From Naegleria lovaniensis (lineage: Eukaryota > Heterolobosea > Eutetramitea > Acrasida > Naegleriidae): a stretch of 64,000 bases of DNA. The stretch covers positions 124,001 through 188,000 of the forward strand of contig NW_025407830.1 of the NCBI RefSeq assembly GCF_003324165.1, in the 5' to 3' direction. The translations under genes were made by a program, and so were the position numbers. Of this stretch, positions 55,485 to 64,000 are shown piece after piece. The notes under the pieces are model-generated. The model worked only from the letters and a program-made list of their open reading frames with translations, did not search any database and was not told where the DNA came from. Within the stretch, counting starts at the first letter, position 1. Each line of letters starts with the position of its first letter.

Positions 55485-57248
55485 CTACTTTTTTTTATTT
55501 TGTAAAATTTCAAGCTTATCCTTTGCCTTTTGTTGTGACAAGCTCAGCTCTCCATGAGTCTTTTGCGTGAGATCTTGCAATTTCAATAACTTTTCAGGTA
55601 CTTCTTGTTCGGCCTCCTCGAGAACTTTGATGAGTGGTGCACACAACTGAACGTCGTCAGGAGTGAAGAATGAAACAGAATTACCTTCCTTGCCAGCTCT
55701 TCCTGTTCTTCCAATCCTGTGAATATAGGAATCAATGTCATGAGGCATGTCATAATTCACAACATATCTCACATTCTCAATGTCCAAACCTCTTGCAGCA
55801 ACATCGGTAGCAACCAAAATTGGAGTGTCTCCACTTCTAAATTCTTCCAAAACCCACTCTCGTTCCTCTTGCTTTCGCTCTCCATGAATGCTCAGAGAGG
55901 GCCATCCAGATTCCCTTAATTTTTGTGTCACAAAGTCCGTACGTTTCTTGGTTTTGCAGAAAATTAATGTACGACAATCATCAGGATCCTTAATCAGCTT
56001 GTCCAACATGTCAATTAATCTGGCCATCTTGTCACTATCTTGAATAAACATGAATGATTGCTTAACATTGTGATTGGCACTGGTTTCTATCGATCCAATA
56101 TTTACAATAAAGTGTGGCTCACTTTTGCTTACGTATGACATTGCCATCGATTGCACAGCACGATTCCAAGTAGCACTGAAAAATAAAGTTTGTCTCTCGG
56201 GAGTAATTTGAGACGCAATTTGCGAAATTTGAGGATTGAAGCCCATGTCCAACATTCGGTCTGCTTCGTCCAAAACTAAATACGAGCACCGTTTCATGTT
56301 TGTGATACCAGCTTGTAAAAAATCAAGAAGTCTTCCTGGAGTTGCAATAATAATTTCTGGTTTTCCTCGACATTCCTTGATTTGGTTTTTTCGCACTTCA
56401 CCTCCGTATAAGCATGCAATCTTGATGGGCTTGCTTTCCGATTGACTAGCATTACAAAATTTTTCACATTCTCTGTGAATTTGAATGGCTAACTCTCTCG
56501 TTGGTGTCAAAATGACCATGATTGGTCCCTCACCCTTCTTGAGCTCTTTTTGAGCTAACACATGCATTAAACCAGGCAACACAAACGCCAACGTTTTACC
56601 ACTACCAGTCTCTGCTAAACCAATCATATCATAACCTTGCAACACCACTGGCCATGTTTGTTTCTGAATTGCAGTTGGTTCTTTGAATTGCATTTCTTGG
56701 ATCTGTTTTTGAACAAAAGATGGAAAATTGAGTTGGGAAAATAGCAAGACTGGTTTTGGGATAATAGTTCCTTTGCGAGAGCAGAAAACTTTAATGTCTT
56801 CTTTTGCTCTAATCTCTGTCTCGTTTTTCATTGCTTTCACACTTGGATGTTCCACGTATAAATTCTTGACGATGTCCATCTTTTCAAATTCCTTTGGAAC
56901 CTCCAATTCAAAATTGTAAAAGTTATTCAACAAGTCTTCCTTCTTGTTCATTTTACGTTTATCCGAGTCGTTGAGTTGTGAAAGAAAATCTTCATCTTGT
57001 TCCACATTTGTTTCCTGAATTTTGTTGTTGTCAGCTTTTTCATTTCCATTGGTCGAATGATGATCTTGAGGCTTGGAGAGGAGAGTTTTCTTTCGTGGAG
57101 GCTCCGAAGAAGGGGTACGTTTTGATGCGTTAGTCTTCTTTTGTTTTCCGTTATTTTTGCTCTGTGTGAGGTTGTTGGTGGATTCCGATGATGATGAATG
57201 ATTTTTACTGGATGATGATTGAAGCTTTTCTGTGAGTTTTCGTTTCAT
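55485..57248 (-). CDS. DEAD-box ATP-dependent RNA helicase (Dbp2/Dbp3-like)
   Basis: A 587-residue minus-strand gene with an A-run before the ATG at 57248. The N-terminal 150 residues are Ser/Lys/Asn-rich. The helicase core holds every motif: a Q motif (FKEPTAIQKQTWP), AETGSGKT (near residue 215), PTRELAIQ, TPGRLLDF, DEADRMLDMGF, SAT, the ATDVAARGLD block and HRIGRTGRAG. The lysine-rich N-terminus and AETGSGKT box fit the Dbp2/DDX5 and Dbp3 group, which acts in ribosomal RNA processing and mRNP remodelling; which member it is cannot be settled here. Confidence 0.92.
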   Translation of the reverse strand: MKRKLTEKLQSSSSKNHSSSSESTNNLTQSKNNGKQKKTNASKRTPSSEPPRKKTLLSKPQDHHSTNGNEKADNNKIQETNVEQDEDFLSQLNDSDKRKMNKKEDLLNNFYNFELEVPKEFEKMDIVKNLYVEHPSVKAMKNETEIRAKEDIKVFCSRKGTIIPKPVLLFSQLNFPSFVQKQIQEMQFKEPTAIQKQTWPVVLQGYDMIGLAETGSGKTLAFVLPGLMHVLAQKELKKGEGPIMVILTPTRELAIQIHRECEKFCNASQSESKPIKIACLYGGEVRKNQIKECRGKPEIIIATPGRLLDFLQAGITNMKRCSYLVLDEADRMLDMGFNPQISQIASQITPERQTLFFSATWNRAVQSMAMSYVSKSEPHFIVNIGSIETSANHNVKQSFMFIQDSDKMARLIDMLDKLIKDPDDCRTLIFCKTKKRTDFVTQKLRESGWPSLSIHGERKQEEREWVLEEFRSGDTPILVATDVAARGLDIENVRYVVNYDMPHDIDSYIHRIGRTGRAGKEGNSVSFFTPDDVQLCAPLIKVLEEAEQEVPEKLLKLQDLTQKTHGELSLSQQKAKDKLEILQNKKK

Positions 57249-57329
57249 TTTTTTTTTGAATTTCCTTTTTCTGTTGCATCAACAACTGTATGAGAACAAC
57301 CAAAATTAACAACCCTGCCGAGCACACGT

Positions 57330-57335
57330 AAAAAA
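57330..57335 (-). terminator. Pol III T-run terminator
   Basis: Six consecutive T on the minus strand starting four bases after the predicted tRNA 3' end, the usual RNA polymerase III stop signal. Confidence 0.7.
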
Positions 57336-57339
57336 CTAT

Positions 57340-57417
57340 GAGCGAAGAAGGGCTTCGATCCCTTGGCCTTGCTGCTAAACAGGATTCGCAACGCTCTCCC
57401 ACCTGAGCTACTCCGCC
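57340..57417 (-). tRNA. tRNA-like gene, isotype uncertain (enlarged anticodon arm)
   Basis: On the minus strand 78 nt fold as a tRNA: acceptor GGCGGAG pairs with CTTCGCT (two G-U pairs), then TA, a D arm GCTC/GAGC, and a T arm AAGGG-ATCGAAG-CCCTT. The A box (TAGCTCAGGTGG) is canonical. A run of six T at 57330-57335 follows the 3' end by four bases, as expected for pol III. The anticodon arm is five or more nucleotides too long: TTGC pairs with GCAA around a 15-nt loop, or a stem with one mismatch presents CCT (Arg). It may hold a tiny intron or be a tRNA-like gene. Isotype is not assigned. Confidence 0.65.
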
Positions 57418-57518
57418 CAAAGAATATAACTCTAAACCAAGGTTGACTTTGGTTAGAACGTCATAAGGCATGTGGCACGGCAATCAAAATAAGCCCTCGT
57501 AATTACAAACCTAAAAAA

Positions 57519-57893
57519 ATGAATTACGCTGTTTCATTGTCGCTGCTCACAACTGGTGTCATTCACTTGTTGCCACTTTCGGGAGCAATCGGATCCAATC
57601 AATTGCATGCTCTGTATGGTATTCCAATACAGGACCCGAATTTAATTATTTTAATGCGTCACCGAGCTGTGTTATTTGGAATTTTAGGTTCCTATTTGTG
57701 TTATGCTGCATTTCAACCACGACATGTCAAGAGTGCGCTGATGATGGGTTTGACAAGCGTCATTTCGTTTATGGTGTTAGCGTACATGTCTTTGGAAGGA
57801 TATAATAAAGAAATTGCGAAAGTTTTTAAGGTGGATGTGGTGGCATTGGTGAGCTTGGTGGTTGGAACAGTTTTGCATTACAACCAGAAATGA
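57519..57893 (+). CDS. Small four-helix membrane protein, bacterial-type
   Basis: A 124-residue gene with an A-run before its ATG. It has four hydrophobic helices and conserved blocks GVIHLLPLSGAIGSNQLHAL, LYGIPIQDPNLIILMRHRAV and AAFQPRHV. From memory these blocks resemble a short family of bacterial membrane proteins of unknown function, some of them wrongly labelled phosphopantetheine adenylyltransferase. No catalytic motif is visible. Such a gene in a protist could be an ancient transfer from bacteria; its codon use looks like its neighbours'. It has no intron. Confidence 0.7.
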   Translation: MNYAVSLSLLTTGVIHLLPLSGAIGSNQLHALYGIPIQDPNLIILMRHRAVLFGILGSYLCYAAFQPRHVKSALMMGLTSVISFMVLAYMSLEGYNKEIAKVFKVDVVALVSLVVGTVLHYNQK

Positions 57894-57908
57894 GTTATGC
57901 TATTTGTG

Positions 57909-57993
57909 AAACAAGTTGTTCAATAATAGAATATGGGATTAACAAATTCACAAAATTGAAAAACAAGTTGTTCAATAATAGAATATGGGATTA
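57909..57993. repeat. 33-bp direct repeat pair, 52-bp period
   Basis: AAACAAGTTGTTCAATAATA plus 13 more bases (ending GGGATTA) occurs at 57909-57941 and 57961-57993, just after the stop of the four-helix membrane protein, so probably in its 3' untranslated region. It appears to be a local tandem duplication. Confidence 0.88.
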
Positions 57994-58087
57994 TTATAAA
58001 ACAAGGTGCAACTGATGAGAAATGAGATTAATGAATATATATTCTCATTGTTTCAAACGACGATCCATTTATGGTGTCTTTACAAAC

Positions 58088-59338
58088 TCAAAAATCGCTA
58101 AGGGCTGCTGGATCAAATTGATCATCTCTCTCCTCACCCCTACCACTATTGATATGTCGTAAACCATCGGTGAAATGCAACAATTCAATTGAATCATTTA
58201 GAAACTCTTGATCGCTTCTATTATTCAATTGATTGGTATCAATGGTATTATCAATGGTATTGGAATAACAATCCAACGTTGAATTTTGGAGTTCTACATT
58301 TGATGAGGATGTCACCTTACTTGTCGTTGATTCCAATAACAATCGAAGCAATAATTGTCTTAACATGGTATTCACATCCATACCATCGCACGAGGATGAG
58401 CACGATGATAAATTTCCAGAAATCAACCATTCAGAACTGGGCACATTTTGATGCATCGTTTGAGAGGAGGCAAGTGGAGTGCTTTGACCATCAGCAGTAA
58501 CATACGAATATTGATACAAAGAGGATGATGAATGAAGAGCACCAAAATGGTTCGTGTTGAAGGAGTGAACTTGTGAAGAATGATCATTTACAAAAGAAGG
58601 ACGTGCTTCGTGCATGTCATGGCATGGTTTTTGAGTCAACGAGTCATGTTGCAAGGGATGAGACTCAAGAGGAGAGAATGAATACAATTCATCCTCTTTC
58701 TGAGGTGGACTCTTCATAGTATTCAAATAATCTTGCAATGAAACACTTTGATACATCATTGTCTCAATAGACGAGCAGTAATTACTACTATTATTATTCT
58801 TGAATGATGATGAAATGGATGGAGTTGTTGTTGCAATTCTCAATGAAGTATCATGTAAAGTATGAATGGTCTCTGGACCTGCATGTTCATTGGTTAAACC
58901 CACCGAAACAGCATGCTTGTTCTTTTTCATGACTTTTCGTGGTTGTTCAACAATCTCTTTCGAGAGTGAGGAAGGTAATGGGGAAGGTAATAATTCATCA
59001 TTGTTGTGATTATTCATGGAAGGTATCTGTTCTTCATTCGTGTTAGCTGGAGAATGCTTTCTCTTCTTCTTGTTGTTGTTGTTATCGAATTTCAAAGTTT
59101 TGCAATGAAATCTCTTCATCAATTTAGATCGTTCTTCATCCGTTGGTGGGATGTTAAGAGCAAATTTGAGAAGCTTGACATCTTGATCGAAGCTCATGTC
59201 CAGTTCGAAATAATTCTTTTTGAAATCGAGAGTATTGAGTTGCTTGCGAAGTTTTCTAGGTTGAGGAGCGGTAAGCTCGTTTCGCTTCATCTTGTTCTTT
59301 GACTGATCATGGATTGGATTGGAATTTTGATTTGGCAT
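58088..59338 (-). CDS. Low-complexity protein, unknown
   Basis: A 416-residue minus-strand ORF. The N-terminal 90 residues are basic and helical (NTLDFKKNYFELDMSFDQDV, IPPTDEERSKLMKRF) and look like the only conserved part. A lysine-rich NNNNKKKRKH stretch could be a nuclear signal. The rest is Ser-, His-, Asn- and Thr-rich low complexity. A nuclear regulatory protein is possible, but no family is recognised. Confidence 0.55.
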   Translation of the reverse strand: MPNQNSNPIHDQSKNKMKRNELTAPQPRKLRKQLNTLDFKKNYFELDMSFDQDVKLLKFALNIPPTDEERSKLMKRFHCKTLKFDNNNNKKKRKHSPANTNEEQIPSMNNHNNDELLPSPLPSSLSKEIVEQPRKVMKKNKHAVSVGLTNEHAGPETIHTLHDTSLRIATTTPSISSSFKNNNSSNYCSSIETMMYQSVSLQDYLNTMKSPPQKEDELYSFSPLESHPLQHDSLTQKPCHDMHEARPSFVNDHSSQVHSFNTNHFGALHSSSSLYQYSYVTADGQSTPLASSQTMHQNVPSSEWLISGNLSSCSSSCDGMDVNTMLRQLLLRLLLESTTSKVTSSSNVELQNSTLDCYSNTIDNTIDTNQLNNRSDQEFLNDSIELLHFTDGLRHINSGRGEERDDQFDPAALSDF

Positions 59339-59981
59339 TTGACAGCACTAGGCAAGCACGAGGAAACAATTATTTCAAGCAGTGAGCTGAGTATTCGTTT
59401 TTTTCAATATTCCCAAAGCAATTCACTAACTGGCAACATTTAAAGCTGATGCTCAAAGATTCATCTCCAAATCATGGTCGGATCTTGTACGTGATTAGTG
59501 TTAAGCCGTTGTGTGAAAACACTCTTTCGAGCAAAGGAAACCCATTGCTGATCACTCATGAAATCTATTCAGCCAACCGTTTCGGAAAGCACATCTCATG
59601 CATGTGATAGGTGCTACATGTTTGGTCGATCGATCTTCTTGAACTTGAACCATACCAAATCTCTCGCCCAAAAAGTTTCTCAAAATTAGACAAATATGCA
59701 AAGGAGATGGCATTGATGAACAAAAAAAGGTCTCATGGGAGAGCCAATGCATTTGTACTATGGTTTTTGATGGAGAATCCTCAATGTATAATCTTACTAT
59801 TTTCTAAATGAAGTGATACTTGCCAGTATTGGAATTGTCAAAAGTCAAAAATGAATATTTTCAAGAGACGTTTTCAGCGAATGATGCAGAATGGACTTGA
59901 GGCTTGTGAACACATGGACATACGGTGTAAGGTATTTCCAAAATGTCAATAATTATAAACACATAAACAACACAGGAAATG
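59339..59981. other. Intergenic gap with one weak short frame
   Basis: About 640 bp. A plus-strand frame at 59611-59811 (basic, 66 residues) and an overlapping minus-strand frame are open, but neither has a family match or clear start context. Possibly remnants of a gene; nothing certain. Confidence 0.4.
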
Positions 59982-62900
59982 TCACTTGTCATTAATACCA
60001 AAGCAAATCATTTGGTTCAACCTGTTGCAAATCTCTCCAAAATCAGGCCTTTCATTAAAATTAGAATTCCAACATGCCTTCATAAGCTCAATATATTGTT
60101 TGGTAATTTCACATAACACTTGTAGAGAAACGCTCAAATTATCAGGTTGAACAAATTCCATAATCCATTCAGTCATTTCATTCTCTGAACTGAAAGGTAT
60201 GACAGGTCGAATGCCTTTCAACACATTCACAAGAACATTAAATCCATTGAAATGAGTGGAATCGTGGTTCATGAACTTGTAAATTTTTTTGGAATGGCTG
60301 TTCATGTAAGGACTTTCCTCAAAAAATAATTCCCACATGATAATTGCAAAACTGTAAACATCCACTTTGTGATTGTAGGATGAATTTCCTTCCAACATTT
60401 CCTTAAATGAGTAAATCGTTCAAATGTAAAATAAACGGATCACACAGAAATTGTCATGACGTGCGACAGTTAACTATTGCAAAAAAATTATTCTAATTAT
60501 TTTCACACTTACATTGGACATGTAGAATAGAGTTCCAACATTTGTGGTGGCAGAGTCTTTTGAAAATGTATCAGAGGTTCGACTCATTCCAAAGTCACAA
60601 ATCTTGGAAGTGGAATTTTTGTCAATCAGCACATTACCAGGTTTTAAATCTCGATGAATTATACCTTTTGGTTTCAATGAATGTAAATAATTCATGCCTT
60701 TCGCCACTCCCAACAGAATATCAATTTTTCTGAAGAGATCTATTTTTTCAGTTCCTGATTTTGAATTATAAATCAACTTGTCTAAACTTCCCTTTTCCAT
60801 AAATTCCACAACCAAATATTTCTTAGAACCAGCCATAATCACTCCAAAGAATTGCACAATATTAGGATGTCGAATATTTGCTAGTAAAGATGCCTCCTTT
60901 TCAAATTCTTCCTCATCCACATGAATGAGTTGTTCACCATGAGAAATCAATTCCTCTGAATAGTGTTTTAAAGTTTTTAAGGCAACCTTAGTTCCGTTCC
61001 AACTTGCCAAATATACCGTTCCACTTGCTCCTTCTGCAATCCTCTTTACAATTTCAATTTCATCAATTGAAATCATCCATGAGTGAGCTGTTGCAGAAGA
61101 GGATGACTTGTTGTTGATCGAATTTGTGTATTTGGTTATTCTAGAGGAATGACCATCAAAGAGTAATGATGTCTTTTCATCCACAATTTTTGACGATTGA
61201 CCACTTTGTGTGGAATGTGATATCTCATTATCATTGCCATCCATCAACACCACCCTCTTTTCGAGCAATTTTGATTCCATTTTCTTCTCAGCGCGTAATC
61301 TTCGATCGAGCATTTTCAATCTGTGAACAATATTTCGAATTGCTCGAATTGCTAAATAAATCAATAGAACTGTAAATACAAATATAATGATGGTCACAAT
61401 GGCTACCGCAGGAATGATTACATTATATGGAATATATGGTACTGAAGAACACAAATAAGTCCCTCCAGGAACGTTACGCAATGTTAAAAAAGTGCCCTCA
61501 GGGCACGGTAGAACATGAATGAACATTTCAATACTAAATTCTGAATTAATTTCAAGCACGGCCTTATAGGGTGTCGACTCGATAGAATAAATTGAAATGA
61601 CAATGGAACGAAAGCCAATAGAATCGTTGCTTGGAATGTAGCTCACAAACGCATCTGAATTTGACATGGAATATAAAGCCAACGCATCATTTTCCAAAAA
61701 TAATACTCTCTCGGTTTTGTTATTCCACAATTCGAGTTGTAACTTGTAAATTCCCTGACCAGGATAAATGAAAATTTCAGGTGTGGAATTGCTGTTGAAA
61801 ATACTCCTGTTATTCTCTTGATAATAAATTTGGACTTGATAATCAATGTTGTAAAGTGGTATTCCAAAATCGTTGCCATAAGAATTACCAACATTTCCTT
61901 GAAAGACGTTACCGCTCGATTCTGAAAATTTCAATAAATGCTTGTCATGAGGAGAATGGAAAAAGATACATCCTCCCGAGAAGAGAGCTGTGTTGTTCAC
62001 ACAAGTCATCTCAAAGATTGTAGTGGTTAAAGAGGAATCAAATAGTCGTAAATATATGGCTCCTCCTCTAGATTGTGCCAAATTTCCATCAAATATTGAA
62101 TATGTGCCCAAAAATTCACTAGATTCGACATAGAGAGCTCCTCCATTTTGTGCTTGGTTGTTTTTAAACTCACTGGACAAAGTCACAAAATAAGCTTGCA
62201 CATTTAAGGCAGCACCATTGCATGAAGAACATGAATTGTTCACCATTTTACACATGTCCATTGAAAATGAGGTTGTTCCAACACCGCTGACCATGATTGC
62301 ATTCACACAAGGCCCTGAATTTCTATAAAACTGGGTTGCATAGATTCCTACGGTTTGGGCATTGGAAATTGAAATGGGAGGAACTTGATTATCTGTGAAG
62401 ACAGAGTTTTCAATGGACACATACGAGCATGTAATCATTTCTATCATATATCTCACGCCCTGAACGCTATTCACAAAAGAAAATTCAGATTTTGAAATGA
62501 GAATACGATTGGAAATTCCTTGAAAAAGTAAATATAACGCTCCTTCTTTTGCAATCAAGTCAACAAGCTCCACAGAATAGGTAAATTCAAAGAGTATCGA
62601 ATTTTGTTGATACAATCTCACAGATTCAAAAGAAACGTCCTTGAATGCAAAAAGTGTGAAGATGGAGTCGAAAATGTTGCAATTTGAAATTCGAAATAGT
62701 TGATTTTGCCAAGGTGTAATCCACACATCATTTAAGGAACGATACACAAAGCGTCGAACCTCGCACCAGCTCATAGTTATGGTTGCAGCAGAGAGCGTGT
62801 GCAAGTCGCTATCACTCACTACGGAATGTGAAATATTTAAAGAAAATATTTGCAGAATATCAAATTTGCTCGTTATCATTTCACAACCATGCATGACCAA

Positions 62901-63631
62901 AATAATTTCTTCCGTTCCGACCACACTCGATTGTTTTTGTGACTTGAATTCAAATTGAAATAATTTCACGTGACGCATATTTAAAATTCGAGTGCCATCC
63001 ACTCCCAAATGAAGTCTCGAAATATTCAACATGTTAAACAGTAAAGTCTTGATATCAAATTCATGTTGAGATTGAAACAAGACTTGTCCTTCACAATCCA
63101 ATTCAATTCTTTGTTCCATCACACTACTGTCCGATTCAATGATCAAAAAATCAATCGTTTGTGAATATTGAATATTACATTGCTCTTTTCCATAGATTAA
63201 ACTGCCAGAATTAAATTTGGGCATTAACAGTAAACGAATGGCCATTCGAGGAATCAAACTTTCATTGTACATTTTATCGGCCACATGAAGAGCATGTTGA
63301 ATGGAAGGACAAGGATGATTCCGCTTGGTGCAATTAGACTCCAATAGTGTTTCTGGATGATCAGAGGGTCCTTCCGAAGGACTCACAAAAAGAGTAATTT
63401 CAAATTGCATTGCAGAATGATGATTGGAGAGTTGTTGCTGAAAACCATTATTATTTTCGTTGTTTGTTGTACTAATAAATGTGAAGAAGAAGAATGGGAT
63501 AAATCTGAGATGAATTTCGGTTCCGAGGCGGTCAGTTCATCAGATCGACCAAGTTCACACTGTAACCACAACAACACCAAGAAAAACACCAACAAGAAGG
63601 GGAAACGACATGGGAACCCAAACCAAAGCAT
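59982..63631 (-). CDS. Receptor-like TKL protein kinase with beta-helix ectodomain
   Basis: Minus strand, proposed exons 63631-63473, 63437-60513, 60401-59982 (1167 residues). Exon 1 gives a signal peptide (FPFLLVFFLVLLWLQC). The ectodomain has parallel beta-helix repeats with NNQAQNGGALYVESS and NLAQSRGGAIYLR, like pectin-lyase and chlamydial Pmp folds. One transmembrane helix (IIPAVAIVTIIIFVFTVLLI) precedes a kinase: EGASGTVYLASW, VALKTL, HRDLKPGNVL, DFGMSR. The last intron (111 bp) falls inside the kinase; DVYSFAIIMWEL and the C-lobe lie in the last exon. The active-site motifs are intact, so it is probably a surface receptor kinase. The first intron would be only 35 bp; it is the weakest part of the model. 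Confidence 0.82.
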
Positions 63632-63685
63632 TTTTCTTCAATTTCTGAATTGAGTCAACCAAGAGTTCACGACAACTTCAAAAAA

Positions 63686-64000
63686 ATGCCTTCAAAAGCT
63701 AGTTCATCATCGTCATGCAACAATTCAAAGATTTCTACAACTAACAGCAATAACTCAAAGAAAAAATCATATGATAAATATGGAAATTCAGACAAGTATC
63801 ATTTCTTTTGGAAAGATAAATCACCGTTCAGTAATTGGCATACTGCTCCGTATACGCTAAACGGACACAGATTTGAAAATACAGAGGTAGGAATGATGTA
63901 TGAAAAGGCCATGTTGTTTAACGACCATGAAATTGCTTCCCAAATTTTAGAGACATCAAGTCCCTCAACTGCAAAAAACTTGGGAAGGTTAGTCTCAAAT
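63686..64000 (+). CDS. NADAR-domain protein (partial, runs off the window)
   Basis: ATG at 63686 after an A-run. The frame is open to the edge of the window (105 codons seen). After a Ser/Asn-rich N-terminus of about 35 residues comes a NADAR (YbiA/DUF1768) domain: HFFWKDKSPFSNWH, YTLNGHRFENTEVGMMYEKA and KNLGRLVSN, with the conserved Trp, Glu and Lys of the active-site region. NADAR proteins are N-glycosidases; some act on riboflavin-pathway intermediates and some remove ADP-ribose from guanine in DNA. Which applies here is unknown. The start codon lies 54 bp from the divergent receptor kinase start. Confidence 0.85.
   Translation, partial: MPSKASSSSSCNNSKISTTNSNNSKKKSYDKYGNSDKYHFFWKDKSPFSNWHTAPYTLNGHRFENTEVGMMYEKAMLFNDHEIASQILETSSPSTAKNLGRLVSN

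Noticed and set aside
59552-59811. Overlapping 66-residue ORFs on both strands
   Set aside because: No homology recognised and both lie in an otherwise empty gap; only noted as a gap.
1-64000. CRISPR arrays, rRNA genes, riboswitches
   Set aside because: No regularly spaced repeats, rRNA-like sequence or recognisable riboswitch were seen.

Overview
The window looks like nuclear DNA of a free-living amoeboflagellate, most likely a Heterolobosean of the Naegleria type. This is inferred from AT-rich DNA, dense gene packing on both strands, short GT-AG introns (mostly 49-163 bp), A-runs directly before start codons, and the gene content: several F-box proteins, a giant RNF213-like protein, a receptor-like TKL kinase with a beta-helix ectodomain, a TerD-like protein, NADAR and GH99. 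The standard genetic code fits throughout. The species cannot be fixed from sequence alone.

Layout. 1-2500 is a 5'-truncated LINE (endonuclease, reverse transcriptase, RNase H) on the minus strand, running off the left edge. 2500-3680 holds decayed or doubtful short frames. 3685-9448 carries two F-box/leucine-rich-repeat genes on the minus strand; the first is split by a complete piggyBac-like DNA transposon and the second carries a frameshift. 9980-20580 is ordinary gene space: a TerD-like/C2 protein, a SAM-domain protein, an EF-hand protein, a FolB-type enzyme, a membrane protein, an IQ/coiled-coil protein and a GH99 endomannosidase. 20696-26827 has an F-box/LRR/Sel1 gene and another F-box/LRR gene, the latter split by a second, apparently identical, inverted copy of the transposon. 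27448-29804 holds RidA, enoyl-CoA hydratase and ribosomal protein eS12. 30423-45264 is one giant RNF213-like gene of about 4930 residues. 45314-64000 holds an AIG1/ADTRP-type hydrolase, a secreted Cys-rich peptide, a coiled-coil protein with a coding minisatellite, an F-box/ankyrin gene, a second SAM-domain protein, a PQ-loop transporter, an F-box/SPRY gene, a DEAD-box helicase, a tRNA-like gene, a small four-helix membrane protein, a low-complexity protein, a receptor-like kinase and the start of a NADAR protein.

Most notable points. (1) Two 1865-bp piggyBac-like elements have 14-bp terminal inverted repeats and are flanked by ATAT instead of the classical TTAA; each sits in an F-box/LRR coding exon, and removing element plus one ATAT restores an open frame exactly (577 and 713 codons). 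(2) Two SAM-domain paralogues share a C-terminal domain that I read as PPPDE/LRAT-like (permuted papain fold): one keeps candidate His and Cys residues, the other has lost both. (3) The RNF213-like protein keeps the RZ-type zinc finger but I see no RING finger. (4) A short secreted six-cysteine peptide. (5) A tRNA-like gene with an enlarged anticodon arm and a good pol III terminator.

The genes do not form one pathway. Ubiquitin-linked functions recur: five F-box genes of four architectures plus the RNF213-like gene, and possibly the PPPDE-like proteins.
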